NCBI GenBank assembly: GCA_026389315.1
Contig: JAPLIC010000022.1
Coordinates: forward strand, 1 to 35,020
DNA length: 35,020 nt
Reading direction: 5' to 3'
Origin: Cyanobacteriota bacterium
GTDB lineage: Bacteria; Cyanobacteriota; Cyanobacteriia; PCC-6307; Cyanobiaceae
Made by a program: the position numbers and the translations under genes
Notes under the pieces: generated by a model
What the model was told of the DNA's origin: nothing
The model's database searches: none
What the model saw: only the letters and a program-made list of their open reading frames with translations
Shown here: piece after piece, positions 26,010-33,885 of the stretch
Position numbering within the stretch: the first letter of the stretch is position 1
Layout: every line of letters begins with the position of its first letter

Positions 26010-26996
26010 ATGGACCAGCAGGGGCTGACCAGGATCAACACCGCATGGGCTCTTTTTCAGGGGCTGTTGATCGAGGCGCTGCCCTTTCTGCTGATCGGTG
26101 TGTTGATCTCGGCCCTGGCGCGCTGGCTGGCCCCGGGGGGCCGTTGGCTCAGGCGGCTGCCGGCCCATCCGCTGCTGGGACCGCTCAGCGGTGCGGCCCT
26201 GGGCTTTGCACTGCCGGCCTGTGAATGCGGCAACGTGCCGGTGGCCCGCAGGATGCTGGTGGGCGGCGCACCCCTGGGAACGGCATTGGGATTTCTGTTT
26301 GCAGCACCCGTACTCAACCCGATCGTGATCGCCAGCACCTGGGCCGCCTTTCCTGCCCAGCCCTGGCTATTGTTGGCGCGCCCCATCGGGGCGGTGCTGG
26401 TAGCGCTGGCCCTGAGCCTGCTCCTGCGCCTGATTCCGGAGGAGCGGCTGCTGCAGGCTGATGTGCTGGCTGAACGGCAGCTCAACCAACCACTGTCCGC
26501 AGTGAACCTGCTGCAACGGCGATCGGGACTGGTTGGTATTACCACTGCAACAGCGAGCGATCAACAGGAATCACGACAACCCCTGACTCGTCCTCCCTTG
26601 CAGGAGGTGCTGAGTCATGGCGGCCGGGAGTTTATGCAGCTGGCTCTGTTGCTTGTGGCCGGCTGTGTGTTAGCGGCGCTGGTTCAGACGGTACTGCCGC
26701 GCCAGTGGCTCCTCGACCTGGGAAGCAGCCCCACGAGCTCCATTCTGGCGCTGATGGCCCTGAGCGTGGTGATCTCGGTGTGCTCGAGCGTGGATGCTTT
26801 TCTGGCCCTGAGCTTCGCGGCCCAGGTGACCCCGGGGGCCCTGCTGGCCTTTCTGTTGCTGGGCCCAGTGATCGACCTGAAACTGGCGGGATTGCTGGGC
26901 CTGCTGCTGCGGCCACGGGGTCTGCTGCTGGCCTCGGCTGGGGCCGGCTTGAGTGTGCTGCTCATCAGTCAGTGGATCAACCTGTGGCTGCTGTGA
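26010..26996 (+). CDS. Permease, COG0701/PF03773 family
   Basis: The 328-residue integral membrane protein has two groups of helices around a cytoplasmic loop. The first half has the family motif PACECGNVPVARRML, then GTALGFLFAAPVLNPIVIAS, with cysteines that could bind a metal; the second half repeats the fold (VCSSVDAFLALSFA, then LGPVIDLK). Such permeases are often paired with TIGR03943 proteins, as here, and several such pairs lie in zinc-linked gene clusters. ATG 26010 fits the first helix, and a G-rich site precedes it. A candidate Zur box lies just upstream. The substrate is not established. Confidence 0.82.
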   Translation: MDQQGLTRINTAWALFQGLLIEALPFLLIGVLISALARWLAPGGRWLRRLPAHPLLGPLSGAALGFALPACECGNVPVARRMLVGGAPLGTALGFLFAAPVLNPIVIASTWAAFPAQPWLLLARPIGAVLVALALSLLLRLIPEERLLQADVLAERQLNQPLSAVNLLQRRSGLVGITTATASDQQESRQPLTRPPLQEVLSHGGREFMQLALLLVAGCVLAALVQTVLPRQWLLDLGSSPTSSILALMALSVVISVCSSVDAFLALSFAAQVTPGALLAFLLLGPVIDLKLAGLLGLLLRPRGLLLASAGAGLSVLLISQWINLWLL

Positions 26997-27700
26997 AGTC
27001 ACACGCCCCGCAGGCCGTCGCGCTGGCCCTGTGGGGCCTGGTGCTGCTGCGCTCAAGCATCGATGGACGGCTGGATTTGCTGTTGCGCGGTGTGTTTCAC
27101 CCATTGGTGAGCATTGCCGGGTTGCTGCTGCTCGTGTGGGCGATGCTGCTGGTGCTGCCACTGCAGGGACGAAGGAGCAAAACCGCTGCCCCGGTTGTCG
27201 CTGAAGCCGTGACCCCCCGCCACTGGCAGTCGCTGGTTGCCACAGCCCTGATCGCCGTGCTGCTGATCGGTCTGCCGCCGAACCCTTCTTTTGCCGATCT
27301 GGCTCAACGCCGCCCCGGCGACGACAGCAGCGAAGCCGAACTGGCTTTTGTCCTACCACCGGCCCAGCGCAGCCTCACTGACTGGGTACGGCTGCTGCGC
27401 ACCCAGAGCGACCCGCGGCTCTATGTGGGTGATCCTGTGCGCATCAGTGGATTCGTGCTGCCCCGCAACGATGGCCCGCCCCTGCTGGCACGGCTACTGG
27501 TGCGCTGCTGCCTGGCCGATGGGACGCCGATTGGCCTGCCGGTGCGCTGGCCCGCTGGCAACCCTTTACCAAAAGCGGATCAATGGCTGCAGATCACGGG
27601 ATCGATGGCCGTGCAACAGGGTCTTGACGGGGAAGAACTGGTGGTGATTCCGCAACGGATCTCAGTGATCCCGCGCCCACGACGGCCTCTGGAGCCATGA
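26993..27700 (+). CDS. TIGR03943 family protein (permease partner)
   Basis: The 235-residue protein has two or three N-terminal hydrophobic segments (VALALWGLVLLRSSIDGRL, SIAGLLLLVWAMLLVL and a third near LIAVLLIGL) and then a soluble domain with LYVGDPVRISGFVLP and LVRCCLADGTPIGLPV, the hallmark of TIGR03943/COG3689 proteins. The CC pair in this domain could bind a metal. Its GTG start overlaps the permease stop (GTGA), so the two are translated together and probably form one membrane complex. Confidence 0.82.
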   Translation: MKSHAPQAVALALWGLVLLRSSIDGRLDLLLRGVFHPLVSIAGLLLLVWAMLLVLPLQGRRSKTAAPVVAEAVTPRHWQSLVATALIAVLLIGLPPNPSFADLAQRRPGDDSSEAELAFVLPPAQRSLTDWVRLLRTQSDPRLYVGDPVRISGFVLPRNDGPPLLARLLVRCCLADGTPIGLPVRWPAGNPLPKADQWLQITGSMAVQQGLDGEELVVIPQRISVIPRPRRPLEP

Positions 27701-29019
27701 ATCGACTGGCGCTGGCCCTGATGGTGCCGCTGGTATTAGCAGTGGGCCAGCAACAACTGCTGCTGCGCCTGCCACCTCGACTCGTGGAGCTGCAGCAGAG
27801 CGAGGCCAGCAGCGGCCCCGCCTCCCTGGAGCTCCAGTTCAGCCGGCCGATGGATCGCGCCAGCGTGGCCGCCAGCAGCCGGATTGAACCGCCCTTCAAC
27901 GTGCGCTGGCTTGGTAACGGCAACCGACTCAAGTTGAGCCTGGCGCCTGGCAGCCGCATCAACGGCCCGATCAGCCTCACCCTGGCAGGAAATGACCGCC
28001 GCCAAACGGCCCTGCCGCCCAGCCGCTGGCTGTGGGATCCCAGGCCCCGCATCATCGCGGTGGTACCGGTGCGCGGCGGCGAGCAGCTGCAGCTACGCCA
28101 GACCGATGGGCGCTGGCAAGCCATCTCCCCGGTGTGGTCGCAGATCCTGGCCGTCGAGCCCCTTGGCGATGGCTCGGGAGTAGCCCTGGTAGGCCCCACT
28201 CCCGCAGGGCAGCAGATCTGGCGGATTCCTTTGCGCCAACGCAACCTGGCGCCGGCCAGCCAGGGCTTGGCGCCGGTGCAGGCCCAGGCACCCATCGCGC
28301 TGGGGGATGGGCGCGCCCTGTTTGCCCATTTGAGCAGCAACCGACGCGGCGATCTGCTGATCCAAAGCAGTGGCCCTGAGCCCATGAGCGTGCAGACGCT
28401 GCTCTGGCCCAAGGGGCAAAGGCCCCGTTCGCTGGCGATCGAGGCCAGCGGTCCGATGCGACTGCTTCCCCAGGGGGGCGCCGTGGTGGTTCCAGCAAGC
28501 GAAGGCCTCACCCTCCACGACTTGCCACCGCGACCGGCACGACTGCAGATACTGCCAGGCAGCCGCGACCTGAGCAGCTTCTGCCCGCGTGCAGGGCGCG
28601 CCCTGCTGGTGCGCCACTGGCCCGACTTTCGCCGTTCGCTCGAGTTGGTCGAACCCGGGCAGGCTCCGCGCCAGCTCTGGCTCGGCAGCCAGGCGCTGGT
28701 GGCCAGCAGTTGCCTGGGGGGCGGTGAACGGCTTTGGCTGGCCCAGATCGAGGCGATTCAGCGCCCTGAGCTCACCGTGCTGGAGCTCAATCGCCAGGGA
28801 TCCGTCATGGCTCGCCGCAGCCTCAACAACTGGGAGCTGGAGCCGGGGACACCGATCAGCCTCGATCCAAGCCGCAACCAGCTGCTGTTGGCCCTGCGGC
28901 CTCTGGACAGCCCTGGCGCCAGACCGCAATCCCCTGAACTGATGCTGATGGGAGGCCCGGATCTGGCCCTGACACCCGTTGGACAGCGCGGCCGCCTGGC
29001 CCTATGGCTGCCTCCCTGA
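27697..29019 (+). CDS. Exported Ig-like (Big_5) plus beta-propeller-like protein
   Basis: The 440-residue protein has an N-terminal signal or anchor segment (LALALMVPLVLAVG). Residues 35-100 resemble an SbsA/Big_5 Ig-like domain (SLELQFSRPMDRASV, then WLGNGNRLKLSLAPG). The rest is beta-rich, with repeating blade-like segments such as IIAVVPVRGGEQLQL and PRSLAIEASGPMRLLPQGG. I do not recognise a specific function. It overlaps the TIGR03943 gene by four bases (ATGA), so it is the third gene of the putative zinc-regulated permease operon. Its end overlaps convergent znuB by 18 bases. Confidence 0.65.
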   Translation: MNRLALALMVPLVLAVGQQQLLLRLPPRLVELQQSEASSGPASLELQFSRPMDRASVAASSRIEPPFNVRWLGNGNRLKLSLAPGSRINGPISLTLAGNDRRQTALPPSRWLWDPRPRIIAVVPVRGGEQLQLRQTDGRWQAISPVWSQILAVEPLGDGSGVALVGPTPAGQQIWRIPLRQRNLAPASQGLAPVQAQAPIALGDGRALFAHLSSNRRGDLLIQSSGPEPMSVQTLLWPKGQRPRSLAIEASGPMRLLPQGGAVVVPASEGLTLHDLPPRPARLQILPGSRDLSSFCPRAGRALLVRHWPDFRRSLELVEPGQAPRQLWLGSQALVASSCLGGGERLWLAQIEAIQRPELTVLELNRQGSVMARRSLNNWELEPGTPISLDPSRNQLLLALRPLDSPGARPQSPELMLMGGPDLALTPVGQRGRLALWLPP

Positions 29020-29865
29020 GTGGAGGCAGACACCTGCTGGAGAGCAGCGGGTTGTTTTGCTGACCAGCAGCGCCAGCAGGAAGCCCGCAAATTGCACGAT
29101 CACCACGCAGGGGCCGGAGGGCAGGTTGGTGAGGCCTGAACCCAGCAGGCCCAGCAGGGCACAGCCACCGCCGAGGCAGGCGGAGATGAGGGCATAGAGC
29201 GGGAAGTGGCGACTCACCAACCGCCCCCCGCAGGCCGGAATCACCACGAAGGCACTGATCAGCAACACCCCCACCGCTTTGATCGACACCGCCACCACCA
29301 CCGCCAGCAGCACGATGAAAGCCAGGCGGTGTCGGCTGGCTCCCACACCGAAGGCTCCGGCCAGATCGCTGTTGAGCGTCAGCAGCACTTGGGCGCGCAG
29401 GCTGAGGGCGAGATAGATCAAGGCGCCCATCAACAGCACCGCGATCACCGTCAGATCGCTCCAGCTGATGCCGAGGATGTCACCGAACAGCAGCTGCTGG
29501 ATGCCGCCGCGGTAGGTCTCCACCAGGCTCAGGGCCACCACCGCAAAGGCGAGCGAGGTGGAATAGACAATGTTGAGCAGGGCGTCGGCCGGCAGGCCGC
29601 TGCGGGCCACCAGCTGATTCACCAGCAGGGCGAACAGCACCGCGAAAGGGATCAGTACCAGGGTGGGATTGATCCCCAGCAGGATGCCCAGGCTGATGCC
29701 AAGCAGGGCGGAATGGCCCAGGGCATCGCTGAAGAACGAAAGCTGGCGCAACACCGCGAAACTGCCCAGCAGCCCGCCCAGGGCTCCGGTGAGCAGGCCG
29801 CCGAGCAGGGCCCGCTGCATGAACGGCTGGCCCACAACCTCCAGCAAGCCTGCGACATCAGCCAT
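29002..29865 (-). CDS. znuB: Zinc ABC transporter permease
   Basis: ZnuB is the inner-membrane channel of the ZnuABC zinc importer. The 287-residue protein has eight or nine hydrophobic helices; the family segments FAVLRQLSFFSDALGHSALLG and LLFGDILGISWSDL are present. ATG at 29863-29865 overlaps the znuC stop by eight bases; an ATG at 29883 is possible. The C-terminus overlaps the convergent gene. The organisation znuA-znuC-znuB behind a Zur-like box supports zinc rather than manganese uptake. Confidence 0.9.
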   Translation of the reverse strand: MADVAGLLEVVGQPFMQRALLGGLLTGALGGLLGSFAVLRQLSFFSDALGHSALLGISLGILLGINPTLVLIPFAVLFALLVNQLVARSGLPADALLNIVYSTSLAFAVVALSLVETYRGGIQQLLFGDILGISWSDLTVIAVLLMGALIYLALSLRAQVLLTLNSDLAGAFGVGASRHRLAFIVLLAVVVAVSIKAVGVLLISAFVVIPACGGRLVSRHFPLYALISACLGGGCALLGLLGSGLTNLPSGPCVVIVQFAGFLLALLVSKTTRCSPAGVCLHSGRQP

Positions 29866-30649
29866 GGCCGCCAACCCCGTCATGCTGATGGCGGTAGGGC
29901 ACCACATTGGGGCCATAAAGCTCGGCCAGCCGCGCCGCACTGAGGGCATGGTCGGGGGCACCACTGCAGCGCAGGCGGCGGTTCAGGCACAACACCAGAT
30001 CACAGCTGCGGCGCACCATCTCCAGATCGTGCGACACCTGCAGCACGGTCCAGCCCTCCTGGCGGCGCAGTTCCAGCAGCAGCTCCTGGAACTGCTCGCT
30101 GCTGGGGGCATCAAGGCCAGCCTGGGCCTCATCAAGCACCAGCAACTGGCGGGGCCGCACCACGCAGAAGGCCAGCAGCACCCGCTTGAGCTGACCACCG
30201 GAGAGCTCGCTGAGCCGGCGTTGCGCCAGGTCCTGGCAGCCGGTTCGCTTCAGGGCAAATTGCACGGCCTCGGATCGGCGCCGGCACCCCAGCCAGGCCA
30301 GGCTGAGGCCCGGCGGATCAAAGCCAAATCCCACGAATTCGCCCACCGTGAGCGGAAAGCGCCCCTGTAACGCCAGGCTCTGGGGCAGGTAGGCGATTTG
30401 TGCGCGCACCGCACGGGGCAACTCGCCCGCTGGGCCGAGGGCGTGGCCCAGGATCTGCACGGTGCCTGAGGCCCTGGGAAGCAGACCGAGCACGGCGCCC
30501 ACCAGGCTGCTCTTGCCGGCACCGTTGGGACCCACCAGCGCCGTATCGGTTTCGCGGGCGAGCTGAAAGCTCACCTGCTCCACAGCCAGCTGCTCACCAC
30601 GGCGAACGCTCAGGCCTTCAACCAACAGCACTGGGGGGTTGTCTGTCAT
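29858..30649 (-). CDS. znuC: Zinc ABC transporter ATP-binding protein
   Basis: The 263-residue ATPase powers zinc import. Walker A is GPNGAGKS (residues 40-47), then the Q-loop YLPQSLAL, the signature LSGGQLKRVLLA, Walker B LLVLDEAQAGLD and the switch His in VSHDLEMV. ATG at 30647-30649 overlaps the end of znuA (ATGA), so the gene is coupled to znuA translation. Because znuA is frameshifted upstream, znuC may be poorly translated. Confidence 0.92.
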   Translation of the reverse strand: MTDNPPVLLVEGLSVRRGEQLAVEQVSFQLARETDTALVGPNGAGKSSLVGAVLGLLPRASGTVQILGHALGPAGELPRAVRAQIAYLPQSLALQGRFPLTVGEFVGFGFDPPGLSLAWLGCRRRSEAVQFALKRTGCQDLAQRRLSELSGGQLKRVLLAFCVVRPRQLLVLDEAQAGLDAPSSEQFQELLLELRRQEGWTVLQVSHDLEMVRRSCDLVLCLNRRLRCSGAPDHALSAARLAELYGPNVVPYRHQHDGVGGHG

Positions 30650-31550
30650 TGCCCGAAGGCCTGGCGTAGATCCGCCACGTTGCGGCGCATCACGCTGACG
30701 TAGGTGGCCGGATTCCTCGAGGCTTCCTCCGTGGCCGTCTCCATCGGATCGAACACCACCACTTTCACGCCCAGATCTTTGGCCAGGGTATTGAAGGAGC
30801 GGTTGCCTTCCTGAGGCTCGCTGAGCAGGGCTTTGAGCTGGCTGCTCTTCACCTCGGCTGGGCGAAGTAGGGGGCGAAGTCGTGGAAGGCCACAAACGTT
30901 TTGCCCCGATAGGGCTCAAGTTGGCTAGCGATCTCGCTGTTTTGCTGTTTCAACTGAGCGGTGAAAGCAGCAGCGTTGCGCCGGTAGCCGTCAGCGCAGC
31001 TGGGATCGGCCTGGATCAGGCCATCGCGGATGGTTGCCACCTGCTGCACCGCCCGCAGCGGATCAAGCCAGATGTGGGGATTCACAGCGCCGTGATCATG
31101 GCCAGGCGCAGAGCCGTGGTCTTCTTGCTGACCATGCTCCTTGCCCTGGGTGTCGTCATGGTGGTCCGTTTCCAGGGTGACGACACCGCGGCTGGAATCA
31201 ATCACCTGCAGCTGGGGATTGGCGACGGAAACGATGAGCTTGCCCAGGAAACTCTCCATCTCCAGGCCGTTCTTCACCAGCACCCGGGCCTGGCGCAGGG
31301 CCGTCAAATCGCCCGGCCTGGCCTGGAAATCGTGGGGCCCTGTGTTGGCAGGGATGAGGGGGGTCACCGTGGCGCAGTCGCCGGCCACGGCCCGGGTGAA
31401 CAGGGTGATCGGCAGGAAGGTGGTGACCACCTTGAACGGCTTGTCCGCTGCGGCATCAGGGGGGGCCTGGCGGGGGGCGCCGCAGGCGGCCAGAGCCAGA
31501 GCCAGGGAGAAGGCGCCAAAACGGGCCAACAAGGGGGTCACGGGCTTCAT
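30646..31550 (-). pseudogene. znuA: Zinc ABC transporter substrate-binding protein, disrupted
   Basis: The N-terminal part, from ATG 31548-31550, has a signal peptide with lipobox LAAC (Cys23), the ligand segment NTGPHDFQ, a His-rich loop (HHDDTQGKEHGQQEDHG) typical of zinc-specific ZnuA, VNPHIWLDPL, and FVAFHDFAPYFAQ. It then stops at once after two more residues. The C-terminal part continues in another frame from about 30852 with VKSSQLKALLSEPQ, EGNRS, VVFDPMETA and YVSVMRRN. The roughly 25 residues normally joining the two parts are missing, so this is a deletion with a frameshift, not only a base error. The other zinc ligands are present in the two parts. An assembly error is possible. 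Confidence 0.8.
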
Positions 31551-31614
31551 CGGCAAGGGGCGATTGGGCAACGGGAACGGAGCACAGCGGCAGAGCCCCC
31601 GACGTCGAACGAGG

Positions 31615-31629
31615 TGAGAATCGTTCTCA
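31615..31629 (-). promoter_or_regulatory. Candidate Zur box before znuACB
   Basis: TGAGAA-tcg-TTCTCA is a perfect six-base inverted repeat, 65 bases upstream of the znuA ATG. Read on the minus strand, its first three bases are the stop codon of hisI. Position and symmetry match the operators of Fur-family zinc repressors, so znuACB is probably derepressed at low zinc. No zur gene lies in this window. Confidence 0.75.
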
Positions 31630-32256
31630 TTCTAGAAGAGGTCGCCGTGCCTGCCGCAGCAGTTCGCGCCAGGGGATGCCGCGCGCTGCCAGGCTGTCCT
31701 GCAGGGCATCCAGCAGAGCGAGGGTCTCCTCCACATCGCGCCTGTCTGGCGCTTGCAACCATTGCAGGGCAAGGGCTTCACAGGCCTGCTGCAATCTCGC
31801 CACCGGCTCCAGTGCCGATTCGGCCTGCTGATCCCTAACGCGAAGACGAGCGCGATCGCTGAGGGCATCCGCAGGCGGAGGCAGGGCGGCCGGTCCGCCG
31901 ACCGACGGACTCTCACCCTGCTCGTAAAAACAGCCGCGTGCTCCGGTATGGCAGGCCACATCACCGACCTGCTGCACGCTGAGTAGCAGGCAATCGGCAT
32001 CACAGTCGTAGCGAAACCCCCGCAACAGCTGAAGGTGGCCGCTGGTGGCGCCTTTGTGCCAGAGCTGCTGGCGCGAGCGGCTCCAATAGTGCACCTGGCC
32101 GCTGTCGAAGGTGGCCAGCAGCGATTGGCGGTTCATCCAGGCCAGCATCAACACCGCGCCATCGAGCCAGTCCTGCGCGATGGCAGGGATCAGCCCATCA
32201 GCGTTGAAGCGCAGCTGATCAATACAACCACGTGGCCATGGGGTCGCACTGCTCAT
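31627..32256 (-). CDS. hisI: Phosphoribosyl-AMP cyclohydrolase-like protein without HisE domain
   Basis: Residues 1-113 form a complete HisI domain, the zinc enzyme opening the adenine ring of phosphoribosyl-AMP in histidine synthesis. Motifs present are MLAWMNRQSL, VHYWSRSRQQLWHKGATSG, YDCDADCLLLSV and ACHTGARGCFY. The Mg-site aspartates (84, 86, 88) and the three zinc-site cysteines (85, 102, 109) are kept. Residues 120-209 are a helical extension that does not resemble the HisE domain usually fused in cyanobacteria (HisIE), so this is probably a second, zinc-responsive copy. ATG 32256 overlaps the WD40 stop (ATGA). The operon lies under a Zur-like box, and Zur-controlled paralogues of zinc enzymes, HisI among them, have been described in other bacteria. 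Confidence 0.8.
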   Translation of the reverse strand: MSSATPWPRGCIDQLRFNADGLIPAIAQDWLDGAVLMLAWMNRQSLLATFDSGQVHYWSRSRQQLWHKGATSGHLQLLRGFRYDCDADCLLLSVQQVGDVACHTGARGCFYEQGESPSVGGPAALPPPADALSDRARLRVRDQQAESALEPVARLQQACEALALQWLQAPDRRDVEETLALLDALQDSLAARGIPWRELLRQARRPLLE

Positions 32257-33350
32257 GGGCGCTTGTCCTCTGGCGAGTTGAGGGGCCACATCACCCAGCC
32301 CCCTTCCTCACCGCCCGCCGCCAGGGCCTGACAGTCGTGACGCCAGGCCAAGCTAGTGAAGGGCTGCCCATCCAGCTTCAGCACCTGGAGCAGCGATCCC
32401 GATTCACTCCACAGCGCCGCTGTGCCATCGCGCGACGCCGTGACAATTGCAGCCTGCATAGGGCCAAAGGCCAATGCCGTGATCCGATCAAGATGCCAGG
32501 GCAGCAACACGGCATCCCAGGCCTCGAGGTCATCCCCCTGACCCGACCACAGCACTGCGGCCTCCGCCGCTGCCACCAGCAGCCCCCGCTGCCCGCTGGG
32601 CAACGAGGCCAATGCAAGGGCGTGAATCTTGCCTGGCAAGTCACCGACACCGAGCATGGGTTGCCGCAGATCCCGCCACAGCACCAGGCGCCTGTCTATC
32701 AAGCCCGCCGCGAGCCAAGGGGGATCGCCTCCCCACGCCAGCTGCAACACGGCCGAGCCCGTGTCCAGCTGCAGGGGCTCGGCCCTATGGGGTGGGACCA
32801 GCGGCAGGCTCCAGATGCACACCCCCTGGCCCGTGCCCGCCGCCAGCTGATCACCGGATGGACTCCAGCTCAAGGCCATCACGGCGGCTCCCGGGGTGCG
32901 CAACGGCAGCAACCAGATCTGATCGCGGCCGTGCCAGATCCAGATCTCAGATCCTCGTGCCACCGCTAACAGCACACCATCCGGTTGCCAGGCCAGTTGA
33001 TCGATCCAGCCTTCGAGCGCCGGCACCAGCAGTTGCTCTGGCACGTCGTCTGCAAGGCACCAGAGCGAGAGCACACCAGCCTCCCCGGCAGCTGCCAGCC
33101 AGCGGCCGCAGCTGGAGAACCCCAGGGCATCAAAGCCCTGGCCGCCAGAAGCGTTGGCTTGCTGGAGGGGCCAATCCACGCCGGCTTCAAAATCCACCAG
33201 GATCAGTTCACCAGCGGCGCTGGCGATCACCAGCTGGGGTGCCTGCGGGGCCCAGGCCAATCCTGTGATGCAGCCATGTACCCGGCCGCGCAGCTGCTGC
33301 GTCAGCGGGCCAACGGTTGGGGGCAGCACGGGGTGGGAGATTTCAACCAT
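32253..33350 (-). CDS. WD40-repeat protein
   Basis: The 365-residue protein consists of about seven or eight WD40 blades. Blade starts are visible as ITGLAWAP, FDALGFSS, IDQLAWQPDG, VMALSWSPSGDQLAAG, VLQLAWGG, ITALAFGP and FTSLAWRHDCQALAAGG, most ending in an LxLW or IW pair. There is no signal peptide; it would be a cytoplasmic scaffold. WD40 proteins of this type sit beside zinc-related genes in several picocyanobacteria, but their job is unknown. ATG 33350 overlaps the upstream gene by eight bases, and the stop overlaps hisI by four, so the three genes are translated together. Confidence 0.85.
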   Translation of the reverse strand: MVEISHPVLPPTVGPLTQQLRGRVHGCITGLAWAPQAPQLVIASAAGELILVDFEAGVDWPLQQANASGGQGFDALGFSSCGRWLAAAGEAGVLSLWCLADDVPEQLLVPALEGWIDQLAWQPDGVLLAVARGSEIWIWHGRDQIWLLPLRTPGAAVMALSWSPSGDQLAAGTGQGVCIWSLPLVPPHRAEPLQLDTGSAVLQLAWGGDPPWLAAGLIDRRLVLWRDLRQPMLGVGDLPGKIHALALASLPSGQRGLLVAAAEAAVLWSGQGDDLEAWDAVLLPWHLDRITALAFGPMQAAIVTASRDGTAALWSESGSLLQVLKLDGQPFTSLAWRHDCQALAAGGEEGGWVMWPLNSPEDKRP

Positions 33351-33783
33351 CAGCGCTGCTGCGCTCCAGCAACTGATTGAGCCGTAGCCGGCGCTCGCAG
33401 CGGGGATCTGGGGCCAGCTCACCCACCAGCTCCTGCGCCAGCCGCTCAACAGCCTCGGGCCAAGCAACCTCGCCCGTGCGCTCCAGCAGCAGCTCCACCG
33501 AGAGCAGCCAGGCCTGCAACGCCCTCAGCTCGTTGAGCACCTGCCGCCGCACCACCAGGCGTCGCTGCAGGGCTGGTGGCTCGCTCGCCAAGGCCTGCAC
33601 GACGGCCGTGGTGAGGTTCTGCATGGCCTGCACGCAGACCCAGAGCTGCCACTGCTGGCCCTGCAGTTTGCCGTGCCTGCGTAGCAACGCATCATGCAGA
33701 CGCTCGAAACGGGCCTGTTCTTCGGCTGAGGGGTGCTGATCCCAGGGCTCCTGCCCTGACCATTCCTGGGCGTCTGAGGTCAT
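33343..33783 (-). CDS. Hypothetical helical protein of the Zur-box-linked operon
   Basis: I do not recognise this 146-residue protein. It is mostly helical, with long runs such as EEQARFERLHDALLRRHG, QAMQNLTTAVVQALASE and RRQVLNELRALQAWLLSVEL; two Trp residues lie in the N-terminal part. No membrane segment is seen. ATG 33783 is taken as start; a GTG at 33837 would add a short hydrophobic stretch. It is the first gene of an operon with the WD40 and HisI genes and lies 73 bases from the divergent Zur-like box, so it is probably zinc-responsive. Confidence 0.6.
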   Translation of the reverse strand: MTSDAQEWSGQEPWDQHPSAEEQARFERLHDALLRRHGKLQGQQWQLWVCVQAMQNLTTAVVQALASEPPALQRRLVVRRQVLNELRALQAWLLSVELLLERTGEVAWPEAVERLAQELVGELAPDPRCERRLRLNQLLERSSADG

Positions 33784-33855
33784 CGGAGGAGGCGAGAACC
33801 CCTGAGCTGCGAAGGCTGGGGATGAGACCAGCAACACCGGCCGTGCATCAGGGAA

Positions 33856-33870
33856 CGAGAATCGTTCTCA
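33856..33870 (+). promoter_or_regulatory. Candidate Zur box in the divergent promoter
   Basis: CGAGAATCGTTCTCA shares 14 consecutive bases with the znuA box and differs only in the first. It lies between the minus-strand hypothetical/WD40/HisI operon and the plus-strand fusion gene, whose ATG is only 15 bases away. A -10-like TAGAGT (33871-33876) directly follows it, so bound repressor would block that promoter. Confidence 0.7.
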
Positions 33871-33885
33871 TAGAGTACGACGCTG

